Shown: piece after piece, positions 17,170 through 25,606 of the stretch
How positions within the stretch are numbered: position 1 is the stretch's first letter
How the letters are laid out: each line of letters starts with the position of its first letter
Assembly: GCA_020634435.1 (NCBI GenBank)
Contig: JACKBS010000014.1
Span: 186,001-250,000, forward strand
DNA from: Ardenticatenaceae bacterium
GTDB lineage: Bacteria > Chloroflexota > Anaerolineae > Promineifilales > Promineifilaceae
Direction of reading: 5' to 3'
Length of the DNA stretch: 64,000 bases
Position numbers and translations under genes: made by a program
Notes under the pieces: model-generated
Seen by the model: only the letters and a program-made list of their open reading frames with translations
Database searches by the model: none
Told to the model about the DNA's origin: nothing

Positions 17170-17511
17170 TTAAACAGCGCCTTCAGCCAGGGCAATCAGC
17201 TCATGGGCAATCACTTCCGTCCGAAAATGCTTGCGCCCGCTGCTGTCATCCCAGCTGCGCGTTTGCAGTCGCCCTTCCACATAAACCTGTTGGCCATGCG
17301 CCAGACGTTTGCTGCTGATATCAGCCAAGCTGCCCCAGGCAACCACGTTAAACCATTCCGTTTCCTCATGCCGGTCCCCATCGGAAGAGGTCCAACTGCG
17401 AGAGGTGGCCACACTAAAAGAAGCAACTGAACGACCATTGGGCGTTTGCCGCACTTCTGGCTCACCATCAACCCAACCAATAATCATCACTTTGTTCAGC
17501 CCCTTGTTCAT
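17170..17511 (-). CDS. ssb: Single-stranded DNA-binding protein lacking the acidic tail
   Basis: A single OB-fold SSB (LNKVMIIGWVDGEPEVRQTP, SVASFSVATSRSW, EWFNVVAWGSLAD, GQQVYVEGRLQTRSWDD) that binds single-stranded DNA in replication and repair. At 113 residues it stops right after the OB fold (HELIALAEGAV). It has no disordered linker and no acidic tip of the D-D-D-I-P-F type used to recruit partners. Either this organism encodes another full-length SSB or this one works without that tip. It lies between rpsF and rpsR, as in many bacteria. Confidence 0.93.
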   Translation of the reverse strand: MNKGLNKVMIIGWVDGEPEVRQTPNGRSVASFSVATSRSWTSSDGDRHEETEWFNVVAWGSLADISSKRLAHGQQVYVEGRLQTRSWDDSSGRKHFRTEVIAHELIALAEGAV

Positions 17512-17637
17512 GACACACTCCCAACAATGAGGGGGATATTCCCGTTAGTTCATTTGTAAAATAATTGGCCTATCTGGTTTAAAACACCTGCACAGCTTAA
17601 ATAAAACGTCAAACCAGATTGACGCGTCTAATTTTTC

Positions 17638-17934
17638 TTAGGCTTCTTCTTTGCGCACAATCATGTAGCGCAAAATATCGTCGGTGTACTGCATGTTGCG
17701 CTCAATATCGCTCAAGCGCTGAGGATCCAGCTTGGCATCATACAAAATGTAGTACCCTTCCGTGTTCTTGCGGATGGGATACGCCAAACGACGCTGGCCC
17801 CACACGTTTGGCTGTGGCTTGTCAGCCTCAGCATCGCCGTGGGTTAACCAACCAGAAACACGCTCTGTCAATGCAGTGCGGGCCTCATCATCTAAACTTG
17901 TTTGAAAAATAACGGTAACTTCGTACTCGCGCAC
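17638..17934 (-). CDS. rpsF: 30S ribosomal protein bS6
   Basis: A 98-residue ribosomal protein, partner of bS18 in the central domain of the 30S subunit. It starts REYEVTVIFQTSLDDEAR and contains the conserved WGQRRLAYPIRKNTEGYYIL stretch. The GTG start at 17934 has a strong GGAGG 8 nt upstream. It is the first gene of the rpsF-ssb-rpsR operon, with a promoter about 110 nt upstream. The leader of about 100 nt is long enough for the S6:S18 autoregulatory element known upstream of rpsF in other bacteria, but I could not confirm its sequence. Confidence 0.96.
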   Translation of the reverse strand: MREYEVTVIFQTSLDDEARTALTERVSGWLTHGDAEADKPQPNVWGQRRLAYPIRKNTEGYYILYDAKLDPQRLSDIERNMQYTDDILRYMIVRKEEA

Positions 17935-18043
17935 GTTGCCTACCTCCTTTCCTTGGAATTACTCTGGCGAGCTCTGCCCTTAATTCTTGATTAAGAGCGG
18001 AAAGCAGCAGATGTATTTAATTTTTGCTGTGCAACGGTGGAGA

Positions 18044-18072
18044 ATAATAGCAGACCTGTTCATTTTTGCCAA
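18044..18072 (-). promoter_or_regulatory. Promoter of the rpsF-ssb-rpsR operon
   Basis: On the minus strand TTGGCA (18072-18067), a 17-bp spacer and TATTAT (18049-18044). Transcription would start near 18037, giving a leader of about 100 nt. Its -35 box is one base away from the -35 box of the opposite promoter at 18074-18102. Confidence 0.65.
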
Positions 18073-18073
18073 C

Positions 18074-18102
18074 CTGACAGAGATTCAGGCTGCGGTTATA
18101 AT
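18074..18102 (+). promoter_or_regulatory. Promoter giving a leaderless mRNA for the GH99-like gene
   Basis: CTGACA, a 17-bp spacer and a perfect TATAAT end 8 nt before the ATG at 18111. There is no Shine-Dalgarno. It is arranged back to back with the rpsF promoter. Confidence 0.7.
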
Positions 18103-18110
18103 GTCCGTCT

Positions 18111-19988
18111 ATGATTTCACAAACTACAAAAACAACGCTGGTGACCAAAGCGTGGCTTATTTTGTTCTGTATTGTTTTGCTGCCACTGCTGTTTGGCCCA
18201 TCAGATGACATTCCAGAAACGGCCGCTCAGGGACAAACGCGGCTGGTTTTGGCTTTTTACTACGCCTGGTACAGTCCCAGTAGTTTTGGTCCCGGCCTGA
18301 CGCCGTTTCAGCCAGTCTCCCCCTACTTTTCCACCGACACGGGCACCATTCAGCGCCAGGTGAATGAGGCCCAATCGGCAGGCATTGATGGTTTTGTCCA
18401 GAGCTGGTACGGACCGGAAACAGTTAACAATCAAACCGAGACCAATTTCCAGGCGCTGCTTAACATTGCTTCGGCCACAGGCTTTAAAGCGGCCGTTGAC
18501 TTTGAAACCGCCAGTCCATTTTTTGCCAGCAATGATGACCGGATCAATGCGCTGCGCACCCTGTTAAGCACCCATGCCAACCATCCCGCCTACCTGCGCG
18601 TAGACGGCAAGCCAGTCGTTTTCTTCTGGGCAAACTGGATTTTGTCGCCGGCAGAGTGGGTGACCATTCGCAACGCGGTAGACCCGGACCGCAACAGCAT
18701 CTGGATTGCCGAGGGGGGCGACACCACCTACCTGGATGCTTTCGATGGACTTCATTTATACAATGTTGCCTGGTCGGGGAATCCCGCCGGAACGGCCGCA
18801 ACCTGGGCCGCCAATACGCGGGCTGCGGCAGCGACTTACGGTGGCTACAAGTATTGGGTAGGCACCGCCATGCCCGGCTGGGATGCCAGCCTGGTGGGTT
18901 CCAGTACCGCTCCCCGTGACCGGGCCAACGGTGATTTTTACCGTTCCACCTTTGGCGGCGCGGCGGCCAGTTCACCCGATATGCTCATCATTACCTCATA
19001 CAACGAGTGGAAAGAAGGCAGCCAGCTAGAGCCAAGCGTGGAATACGGCAATTTCTACTTGCAGCTCACGGCCGAATTAAGCGCGGCCTACAAAAATGGC
19101 TCAATCGCGGTACCGCCCCCGCCAACAGCCTTACCCACCGTCGATCCCAACGCCACGCCTACGGCAACTTTACCCCCAGCGGCCACCTTTACTCCCGGAC
19201 CCTCTCCTACGCCGCTGCCACCGACCCTGACACCTTCGCCACTGCCTTCACCAACACCTTTGGCTTCGCCTACGGCCCAGCCAGACGGCCGTATTCTCTA
19301 CACCGTGCAGGCAGGTGACACGCTCATTACCCTGGCCGACCAGTTTGATGTGTCGCTGGAAGATTTGTACGCCTGGAATAATTTACTGCCCAACAGCTTG
19401 CTTTCTGTCGGGCAGACGCTCATCATTGGCTACACTATTTTGCCCGATGGCTCCACCCCGCTGGCAGGCTTCCCCGATGCCCGCGTGAAGCCAGATGGCA
19501 CGATTGTACATGTGGTGGGCAATGGCGACACCCTGCTGCTCATCGCCAGCATTTACGGTTTAACCTTGGATGAACTATATGAAATTAGTGGGCTGGCCGA
19601 AGGGGCACTGCTCCAGCTGGGCCAGGAAGTAGTTGTAGGCAGTCGGCCACGACCAACCACCATTGGCGGCTCGTCTGAGGACCCGGAGGCAGGATTGAGA
19701 GTGGCTGAGGAAGTGGTCGTGGCGACGCCAGAGGTGACAGCAACGGCCGTTCCCACCAACACCCCTGCACCAACCAACACGGCCATTATTCCGCCAACGG
19801 CCGTACCAACCCAAACGACCGCAGCCATTGAATCAGCGCTAGAAGCAACTGTTGAACCCACACCGTTAGCCGTGGCCCAAACGGATGCGGGCATGCAACC
19901 AAGCAGTTTGCTGTGGTTGCTGATTGGCGCAGTGGCGGTATTATTGATAGCCAGTGTTCTGCTCATTCTGGTCGTTCGCCGACGATAG
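18111..19988 (+). CDS. Surface GH99/GH71-like glycoside hydrolase with two LysM domains and a C-terminal anchor
   Basis: A 625-residue exported protein. After a hydrophobic signal segment (about 13-26), residues 45-325 resemble the GH99-type endo-mannanase/endomannosidase fold: LVLAFYYAWYSPSSFGPG, AGIDGFVQSWYGPE, KPVVFFWANWIL and the C-terminal IITSYNEWKEGSQLEPS, where the family's catalytic Glu region is expected. A Thr/Pro-rich stalk leads to two LysM modules (YTVQAGDTLITLADQFDVS and HVVGNGDTLLLIASIYGLT). A second Thr/Pro stalk and a final transmembrane helix with VVRRR close the protein. It probably cleaves an alpha-mannan-like glycan while LysM holds it to N-acetylated glycan. Substrate is inferred from fold only. 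Confidence 0.82.
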   Translation: MISQTTKTTLVTKAWLILFCIVLLPLLFGPSDDIPETAAQGQTRLVLAFYYAWYSPSSFGPGLTPFQPVSPYFSTDTGTIQRQVNEAQSAGIDGFVQSWYGPETVNNQTETNFQALLNIASATGFKAAVDFETASPFFASNDDRINALRTLLSTHANHPAYLRVDGKPVVFFWANWILSPAEWVTIRNAVDPDRNSIWIAEGGDTTYLDAFDGLHLYNVAWSGNPAGTAATWAANTRAAAATYGGYKYWVGTAMPGWDASLVGSSTAPRDRANGDFYRSTFGGAAASSPDMLIITSYNEWKEGSQLEPSVEYGNFYLQLTAELSAAYKNGSIAVPPPPTALPTVDPNATPTATLPPAATFTPGPSPTPLPPTLTPSPLPSPTPLASPTAQPDGRILYTVQAGDTLITLADQFDVSLEDLYAWNNLLPNSLLSVGQTLIIGYTILPDGSTPLAGFPDARVKPDGTIVHVVGNGDTLLLIASIYGLTLDELYEISGLAEGALLQLGQEVVVGSRPRPTTIGGSSEDPEAGLRVAEEVVVATPEVTATAVPTNTPAPTNTAIIPPTAVPTQTTAAIESALEATVEPTPLAVAQTDAGMQPSSLLWLLIGAVAVLLIASVLLILVVRRR

Positions 19989-20040
19989 AGCAGCGCTTCT
20001 GATTCAACACTTTTGACGAAATAATTGTAAGCTTGTCTGG

Positions 20041-20340
20041 ATGCGTGAATTAAACAACTCGTTGTACAGCCTTTGGGCGTTTTTACTCTTGCTGGTGATC
20101 CTCATGGGTTCGCCGTTAGCGAGTTTTGGCTGTCAAACGGTGGCACCAGATCAGTTCAAAATGTCTTGTGATCCGAACTTGCCAGAAACGGCCGTGCAAA
20201 ACAACGCCGCTCAACCGGCCGCACCACCCCAGGTTTTGGATACCGTACATTTACTCATTTGCACGCTTTTCCCCATTGAACAATTTCCGCAAGAAGTGCA
20301 TAGGCAACCACCATACCCCCCGCCACGAATCCACATCTAG
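20041..20340 (+). CDS. Small exported protein of unknown function
   Basis: A 99-residue frame with an N-terminal hydrophobic segment (LYSLWAFLLLLVILMGSPLA), two cysteines and a Pro-rich C-terminus. It follows the GH99-like gene by 52 bp on the same strand. No family is recognised and no clear ribosome-binding site is visible. It carries an in-frame ACGGCCGT read as Thr-Ala-Val, as in neighbouring real genes, which slightly favours it being coding. It could still be a chance frame. Confidence 0.45.
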   Translation: MRELNNSLYSLWAFLLLLVILMGSPLASFGCQTVAPDQFKMSCDPNLPETAVQNNAAQPAAPPQVLDTVHLLICTLFPIEQFPQEVHRQPPYPPPRIHI

Positions 20341-20447
20341 GATTCATAGAGACCACAGTTTTTGCTATTTTCTTTTGCCGAATGCGTATGCTAGACAATA
20401 CCCATAATCGGCAGCGACTTTTGCTTAATATTTTAGGAGATTAACGA

Positions 20448-20888
20448 ATGAAAAAAGTGATTTTTTTACTGGCTGTTTTGCTTATAACGGCCGTTGCATG
20501 CGGCGGTGGTGATGAAGAAACGATTACCGTAACCGATCCTTGGGGCCGGACTTCGCCCATGGCCGCCGAGAATGGCGCTTTCTACATGACCCTCAACAAC
20601 AACAGCAGCAGTGACGATGCGCTGGTATCTGCCGCAACCGACGCCTGTGCCACGGTAGAACTGCATGAAATGTATGACAAAGGTGACGGCGTTATGGGGA
20701 TGCGCCCGGTAGAAGGTGGCTCTATCACGGTCCCCGCTGGTAGCAGCGCAGAACTCAAACCGGGTGGCCTACATGTGATGTGCCTGGGCAAAGAAGTTGA
20801 TTTTACTGCCGGTACGGAAATTCCCCTGACCCTGACATTTGAAAATGCAGGTGAGATGGAAGTAACGGCCGTTATTCGCGATAATTAA
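20448..20888 (+). CDS. PCu(A)C-type copper chaperone lipoprotein
   Basis: A 146-residue lipoprotein with lipobox TAVAC (Cys18). The domain carries the PCu(A)C copper signature: His73 and Met75 (ELHEMYDK), Met83/Met85, and after a 20-odd residue gap His109 and Met111 (GGLHVMC). By family it carries Cu(I) outside the membrane, usually to the CuA site of cytochrome c oxidase together with Sco proteins. No sco or cox gene is adjacent. AGGAG lies 12 nt before the ATG. Confidence 0.9.
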   Translation: MKKVIFLLAVLLITAVACGGGDEETITVTDPWGRTSPMAAENGAFYMTLNNNSSSDDALVSAATDACATVELHEMYDKGDGVMGMRPVEGGSITVPAGSSAELKPGGLHVMCLGKEVDFTAGTEIPLTLTFENAGEMEVTAVIRDN

Positions 20889-20902
20889 CCGCGATTAATC
20901 AG

Positions 20903-20933
20903 GACCTGACAGGTTTTGTAAACCTGTCAGGTC
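20903..20933. terminator. Perfect 14-bp hairpin between convergent genes
   Basis: GACCTGACAGGTTT and its exact complement flank a 3-base loop (TGT). It lies between the stops of the copper-chaperone gene and radA and probably ends transcription from both sides, although the T runs are inside the stem and not after it. Confidence 0.7.
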
Positions 20934-20940
20934 TACGCCA

Positions 20941-22323
20941 CTACCCCTTAATCAAAGCCACATCAATCGCTTCAGCCAGTGTACGGCAACCAATCAGGGT
21001 TAGGCCTTGCGGCGGCTCGGTCAGGCGGCGCTGGGCAGTCTTGGGAATGACACAGCGCTTGAAGCCCAGCTTAACCGCTTCTTTCAGACGCGCTTCCAGC
21101 TGACTCACCGCGCGCAGCTCGCCGCTCAGGCCAACCTCGCCCACAAACGCCATGTCGGCATGGACCGCTTCATCCTTCACACTGCTGGCGATGGCCACGG
21201 CAATGGCCAGGTCCGCCGCTGGCTCATCAATTTGCAGTCCGCCAATCACGTTGACAAACACATCTTTGTCATGCAGGCTTACACGAACACGCCGGGAGAG
21301 AACGGCCGTAATAAGCAGCAGGCGGTTATAGTCAATGCCATTTGCCGTGCGGCGCGGGTTGGAAAAAGTCGTGGAACTAGCCAGCGCCTGAATCTCCACC
21401 AAAAGCGGCCGTGTGCCCTCCATCGTCACAGCAATGGTTGAGCCGGGGGCATTAATCTGCCGCTCCGCCAAAAACGCCTCGGACGGATTAGGCACTTCCA
21501 CCATGCCTTTTTCCACCATTTCAAACACGCCCACTTCGCTAGTTGCCCCAAAACGGTTTTTCACGCTGCGCAGCAGGCGGTAACGATGAAATGGATCGCC
21601 TTCCAGGTACAGCACCGTGTCCACGATATGCTCCAGCACACGTGGCCCGGCAATTGTGCCCTCTTTGGTAACATGACCCACCAGGAAAATACTCACGCCA
21701 GAGGTCTTGGCCAGCTCCTGAAAACGGCTGGCACATTCACGCACCTGGCTCACGCTGCCCGCCGCTGAGGTTAAATCCTCAGCGAAAGTGGTCTGAATAC
21801 TGTCTACAATCACCAACGTGGGTTGCAACTTTTCCACATGGTGCAGAATTGCTTGCAGCTTCGTTTCGGTCACCAAAAAGAGATCGTCGGCTGCAATGCC
21901 CAGGCGATCCGCGCGCATCTTGATCTGACGGCTGCTTTCTTCACCAGAGATGTAGAGCGTCGTGCCGTGGGCGTTGGCCGTCATTGCCGAAACGTCCAGC
22001 AGCAGGGTCGATTTGCCAATACCAGGGTCACCACCAACCAGCACGAGCGAACCAGGCACGATGCCCCCACCCAGCACACGGCCGAATTCCGGCAGCGGCA
22101 GCGGTAACCTTTCAAAACCATCGGCGGTAATTTCAGCCAGGCGCTGAGGTTCACTGTCACTCTGCCCCACAGCGCGGCGGTTGCGCTGGCTGGCCGGAAC
22201 CGCTTCAACAATAACTTCTTCGACCATCGTGTCGAATTCACCACACTGAGGACAGCGCCCCACGTAGGCGGCGGTAATGCGGTTACAATTTTGGCAAACA
22301 AAGCGGGATCGTTTTTTAGCCAT
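20941..22323 (-). CDS. radA: DNA repair protein RadA
   Basis: RadA (Sms) is a RecA-like ATPase that acts as a branch-migration helicase in homologous recombination. The 460 residues show the N-terminal zinc finger (Cys10, Cys13, Cys24, Cys27), Walker A GDPGIGKST at about 98-106, the RadA-specific KNRFGATSEVGVFEM motif, and a C-terminal Lon-protease-like domain (LHDKDVFVNVIGGLQIDEPA, FVGEVGLSGELRAV). GGAG lies 8 nt before the ATG. It is transcribed alone, convergent to the copper-chaperone gene. Confidence 0.97.
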   Translation of the reverse strand: MAKKRSRFVCQNCNRITAAYVGRCPQCGEFDTMVEEVIVEAVPASQRNRRAVGQSDSEPQRLAEITADGFERLPLPLPEFGRVLGGGIVPGSLVLVGGDPGIGKSTLLLDVSAMTANAHGTTLYISGEESSRQIKMRADRLGIAADDLFLVTETKLQAILHHVEKLQPTLVIVDSIQTTFAEDLTSAAGSVSQVRECASRFQELAKTSGVSIFLVGHVTKEGTIAGPRVLEHIVDTVLYLEGDPFHRYRLLRSVKNRFGATSEVGVFEMVEKGMVEVPNPSEAFLAERQINAPGSTIAVTMEGTRPLLVEIQALASSTTFSNPRRTANGIDYNRLLLITAVLSRRVRVSLHDKDVFVNVIGGLQIDEPAADLAIAVAIASSVKDEAVHADMAFVGEVGLSGELRAVSQLEARLKEAVKLGFKRCVIPKTAQRRLTEPPQGLTLIGCRTLAEAIDVALIKG

Positions 22324-22398
22324 GCTTTTTCTCCAAGAAAGCGGGTGGTTCGCAGTTAGCAGTCAACTGAATGGATACTGCCCTAAACCACCAGCGAG

Positions 22399-22426
22399 TT
22401 GTGGCGATTTTAACATATGCTATACT
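22399..22426 (+). promoter_or_regulatory. Promoter giving a leaderless mRNA with a GTG start
   Basis: TTGTGG, a 16-bp spacer and TATACT end 8 nt before the GTG at 22435. An in-frame ATG at 22417 lies upstream of the -10 box and therefore cannot be on this transcript. Confidence 0.5.
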
Positions 22427-22434
22427 TTTTCGCC

Positions 22435-22719
22435 GTGATTGATTGGCGCTCTGTCTGGACAAATGGGTTGTGGATTGTGGGTACGGCCGTTTTGCTGGCC
22501 ACATTCAGCTATACGTATTGGCTCTCGCGCACCACGCCCTACAAACTGAGTGAAATCAATCAGCAACCACCTTACGATCGCCTGTTTTGGGCAGGCTTTT
22601 TATTGATTTTATTAGGGTTGATATTCACGAGCAGCCGCTGGTGGGAAACGGCCGTTTGGCTGCTTTTCACCGTCTGGGCTGTTTTTAACCTGATAACTGC
22701 ACTACGAAGTACCAAATGA
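22435..22719 (+). CDS. Small three-helix membrane protein
   Basis: About 94 residues with three hydrophobic helices (GLWIVGTAVLLATFSYTYWL, a segment around FWAGFLLILLGLIF, and WETAVWLLFTVWAVFNLI). No family is recognised. Its stop overlaps the next ATG (ATGA, 4 bp), so it is co-translated with the following exported protein and is likely part of the same small envelope operon that continues into the flippase-like gene. The GTG start is chosen from the promoter position. Confidence 0.68.
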   Translation: MIDWRSVWTNGLWIVGTAVLLATFSYTYWLSRTTPYKLSEINQQPPYDRLFWAGFLLILLGLIFTSSRWWETAVWLLFTVWAVFNLITALRSTK

Positions 22720-23156
22720 GCGTTGTGATGAAAAAATTGTGTGTCGGCTTTGGTTTATTCTTACTGCTGGCTCTTTTGCTAGCCTTTCCACACCAGTCAG
22801 CCCTGGCGCAAACCGAGCCAGAGAGCACGCCTCAGGGGGGCTATCCGCCGCCCACTGTGCCTGTAGAACCGGCTAACGAGGCAGGGTATCCCAGCCAACC
22901 GCTCCCCCCGACCACCACACCACTCGACAGCGGCTATGTGCCTCCAGCAACGGCCGTATCGCCAGTTGATGCCGCGCCGCAAACGGTAATTGGCAGCGAT
23001 TCGCCCGCACCAACGGCCGTGGCCACCTTGCCCATCAGTCAGAGTACGCTGGTGCGTAATCGGGCCATCTTGTGGGCGGGATTTCTCATTACCCTACTTA
23101 TTTTTGGCATTGCGGTGTATGGCGCCATGCTCATGTACACGCGCCGCCGCAGCTAA
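22716..23156 (+). CDS. Exported Pro-rich protein with C-terminal membrane anchor
   Basis: A 146-residue protein with a signal peptide (LCVGFGLFLLLALLLAFP, then ALAQ at the likely cleavage site), a Pro/Thr-rich middle and a C-terminal transmembrane helix (ILWAGFLITLLIFGIAVYG) followed by RRRS. It looks like a simple surface stalk. The start overlaps the upstream gene; a Met four codons later is an alternative. Function unknown. Confidence 0.68.
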   Translation: MSVVMKKLCVGFGLFLLLALLLAFPHQSALAQTEPESTPQGGYPPPTVPVEPANEAGYPSQPLPPTTTPLDSGYVPPATAVSPVDAAPQTVIGSDSPAPTAVATLPISQSTLVRNRAILWAGFLITLLIFGIAVYGAMLMYTRRRS

Positions 23157-23171
23157 TGGGCACCCTGTCCC

Positions 23172-24206
23172 ATGTCCCCACTCCCTGAAGCCGAATCATC
23201 CCGTGTGCCGTCCCGTTGGCGTCGTTGGTGGCCGTGGCTGAATGCTGGATTAACGGCCGTTTTGCTCATTGGTGGTGTCTGGTATTTGTCGCGCACCATT
23301 AACTTTAGCGATGTTCAACAGGCCTGGCGGACCGCCAATCCTTGGCTAATTTTAATGGCGCTGCTCACCTTTGTAATGAATGGTGCGGTAAAGGCATGGC
23401 GCTGGCGAGTCCTTCTTGATCCTGAACAAGAGGAAGAGGTGGGATTTACGGCCGTATTTTGGGCAATCTGGCTCGGACAATTTGTCAACGTGATCCTACC
23501 ATTCCTTCGCCTCGGCGAAATTGCTAGAGCTTATGCCCTCAATCAACAGACTGGATTCAGTAAGATGCGAGCCATCAGCACCGTTGTTGTAGAAAAGAGC
23601 CTGGAACTGATGATGTTAGGGTTGTTGGTTTTAGTATTGCTGCCCATTTTAGTTCTGCCAGAAAACATGAAGGGCAGCGGGATCACTTTATTAGTTATCG
23701 CTAGCGCAGTTATGGTGGGACTAAGCCTAGTAGCCTACCAGACAAATTGGGTCATTGCTCAGCTACGCCGATTATTTCAGCTATTACCGCAATCTATCGA
23801 AGTCAGGTTGACAAATCTGCTAATCGGCGGTTTAGAGGGATTGGCCTCGTTGCGCTCACGGGCAGCACTAGGACGGCTGCTGGCTTCTTCTTTGTTGCTA
23901 TTATTGTTAGGGTTGCTAACACCCTATCTGCTGTTCCTGGCATTTCATATACCTCTGGGCTTAGCCGAAGCGGCCGTTACTGATTCTGCCCTAAGTTTAA
24001 CAACCTCAGCCCCAAGCACCCCGGGCCAATTGGGCATTTTTGAGGGCACAGTCGTGCTAGTGCTGTATCAATTTGGCCAGACAAATCAGGCTATCACGCT
24101 TAGTTATGCCGTTGTATATCATTTGGTGGTACTCATGCCTAAAATCTTGCTGGGCGGGCTAGCATCGAGCCGCACCAACTGGCACTGGCAGCAAAACAAG
24201 GCATAA
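23172..24206 (+). CDS. YbhN/AglD-like integral membrane protein (LPG synthase TM-domain family)
   Basis: A 344-residue polytopic protein with about eight helices. The family pattern is visible in the first half: PWLILMALLTFVMNGAVKAW, then WAIWLGQFVNVILPFLRLGE followed by AISTVVVEKSLELMMLGLLV, the conserved Glu-Lys region. Members of this family are proposed lipid or lipid-linked sugar flippases, and related domains flip lysyl-phosphatidylglycerol in MprF. Neighbouring glycosyltransferase-type genes suggest a role in glycan export; this is inference. It is 5 bp from the next gene. Confidence 0.82.
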   Translation: MSPLPEAESSRVPSRWRRWWPWLNAGLTAVLLIGGVWYLSRTINFSDVQQAWRTANPWLILMALLTFVMNGAVKAWRWRVLLDPEQEEEVGFTAVFWAIWLGQFVNVILPFLRLGEIARAYALNQQTGFSKMRAISTVVVEKSLELMMLGLLVLVLLPILVLPENMKGSGITLLVIASAVMVGLSLVAYQTNWVIAQLRRLFQLLPQSIEVRLTNLLIGGLEGLASLRSRAALGRLLASSLLLLLLGLLTPYLLFLAFHIPLGLAEAAVTDSALSLTTSAPSTPGQLGIFEGTVVLVLYQFGQTNQAITLSYAVVYHLVVLMPKILLGGLASSRTNWHWQQNKA

Positions 24207-24210
24207 CCGC

Positions 24211-25605
24211 GTGGCCGCCAACTTTGCCAACTTTACAATTCTTAGGCACAAGATACTCCCTCCTATAGTTGTATTTGTTGTAGCTCTTTTGATATATTTT
24301 GTTACGATCGTTCCTGACCTTACGCTTGCCTTTTATAGTGGTGACGGGGGGGAGTTGATAACGGCCGTCGTAACCGGTGGCATACCGCACCCACCGGGCT
24401 ATCCAACTTATCTGCTTCTAGGCCACTTTGCTGCGCTGCTCCCTGTAGAACCAATTGCCTACCGTTTTTCGCTCTTTTCCGCTTTTTGTGGCGCCATAGC
24501 AGCTGGTATTACCAGCGCTACTGGCTATTCGCTTGGCCTAAAGGGGTGGCGCTCAGCCTTGCCCGGCCTCACTCTGGCTTTTATCCCACTGGTATGGCAA
24601 CAATCCGTGGTCACAGAAGTTTATGCCCTCAACCTGGCGATGGTGTCACTTCTTTTATGGAGTCTATTTGGAAAACTGCCGTATTGGTTGGTAGGCTTTT
24701 TTCTGGGCGCTTCGCTCACCACACATCTCACCTCTATCTTCCTCCTCCCATTTGCGCTGCTGCTTGTGCCTGTAAAAGCGTGGCCACGCCTAGGGATTGG
24801 CTTTCTGCTCGGTTTAACGCCATTTTTGGCCCTGCCCTGGCTTGCCCATCCTGACAGTCCAGTGGTTTGGAGCCGCCCGGATACTTTGGCGGGCTGGTGG
24901 TGGCTAGTGAGTGCACAAATTTACCAACCTAACCAATTAAGTTTACCAGTAGAAAATCTGTTGCCGCGTCTGAAAAGTTGGTCTCTGATTATTCTACAGC
25001 AGCTGTTGTTTGTGGGCTGGCTGTTTTTACCTTGGAACGCCAAGCAAGAATCGCAAAAAAAACAATGGTGGATGTTCGTAGGAACGGCCGTTATTTACAT
25101 TCTGTATGCCTTTTTTTACAACACCGAAGACGCTCTGGTGCTCACATTGCCGGCCTGGCTCTTGCTGAGCCTGTCATTAACAGCGACCTTCAATCGACTG
25201 GGCCAGTGGGGATTTCTGTTGCCGCTCGCCCTTGTTTTGTTAAACTTCACTTCAATCAATCGTGTAGAAGTTCACAAAGTACGGCCGTATGCCGAGCAAA
25301 TTCTGCACAGTTCGCCGCCCGATGCGGTTCTCATCACTTCAGGCGATCCGGACATTTTTGCGTTGTGGTATTTTCATTTTGTTGAGAAGCAGCGACCCGA
25401 TGTGATTTTAGTAGACGATCAGCTGTTTGCATTTAAGTGGTATAGAGAAAGGCTACATTCACTTTTCCCCAACCTTCATGGCCTGGAAAACGACGATTTG
25501 TTCACCTTTCGTGCCTTAAATGTGAGCCAACGACCAGTTTGCACCGTTGTTTTAGTAGATGAAATGGGCCTATTGGCGAACAATAGCTGTTCTAAGGAAC
25601 CGTAG
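24211..25605 (+). CDS. DUF2723 (TMEM260-like) polytopic membrane protein
   Basis: A 464-residue membrane protein with about ten helices. The N-terminal signature GDGGELITAVVTGGIPHPPG followed by YPTYLLLGHFAALLPV is typical of DUF2723, which is related to GT-C mannosyltransferases; animal TMEM260 is an O-mannosyltransferase. An Asp-Gly-Gly-Glu acidic motif after the first helix is where GT-C enzymes bind metal or lipid-phosphate sugar. It starts at GTG directly after the flippase-like gene. I infer transfer of sugar to protein or lipid outside the membrane. Confidence 0.82.
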   Translation: MAANFANFTILRHKILPPIVVFVVALLIYFVTIVPDLTLAFYSGDGGELITAVVTGGIPHPPGYPTYLLLGHFAALLPVEPIAYRFSLFSAFCGAIAAGITSATGYSLGLKGWRSALPGLTLAFIPLVWQQSVVTEVYALNLAMVSLLLWSLFGKLPYWLVGFFLGASLTTHLTSIFLLPFALLLVPVKAWPRLGIGFLLGLTPFLALPWLAHPDSPVVWSRPDTLAGWWWLVSAQIYQPNQLSLPVENLLPRLKSWSLIILQQLLFVGWLFLPWNAKQESQKKQWWMFVGTAVIYILYAFFYNTEDALVLTLPAWLLLSLSLTATFNRLGQWGFLLPLALVLLNFTSINRVEVHKVRPYAEQILHSSPPDAVLITSGDPDIFALWYFHFVEKQRPDVILVDDQLFAFKWYRERLHSLFPNLHGLENDDLFTFRALNVSQRPVCTVVLVDEMGLLANNSCSKEP

Positions 25606-25606
25606 G

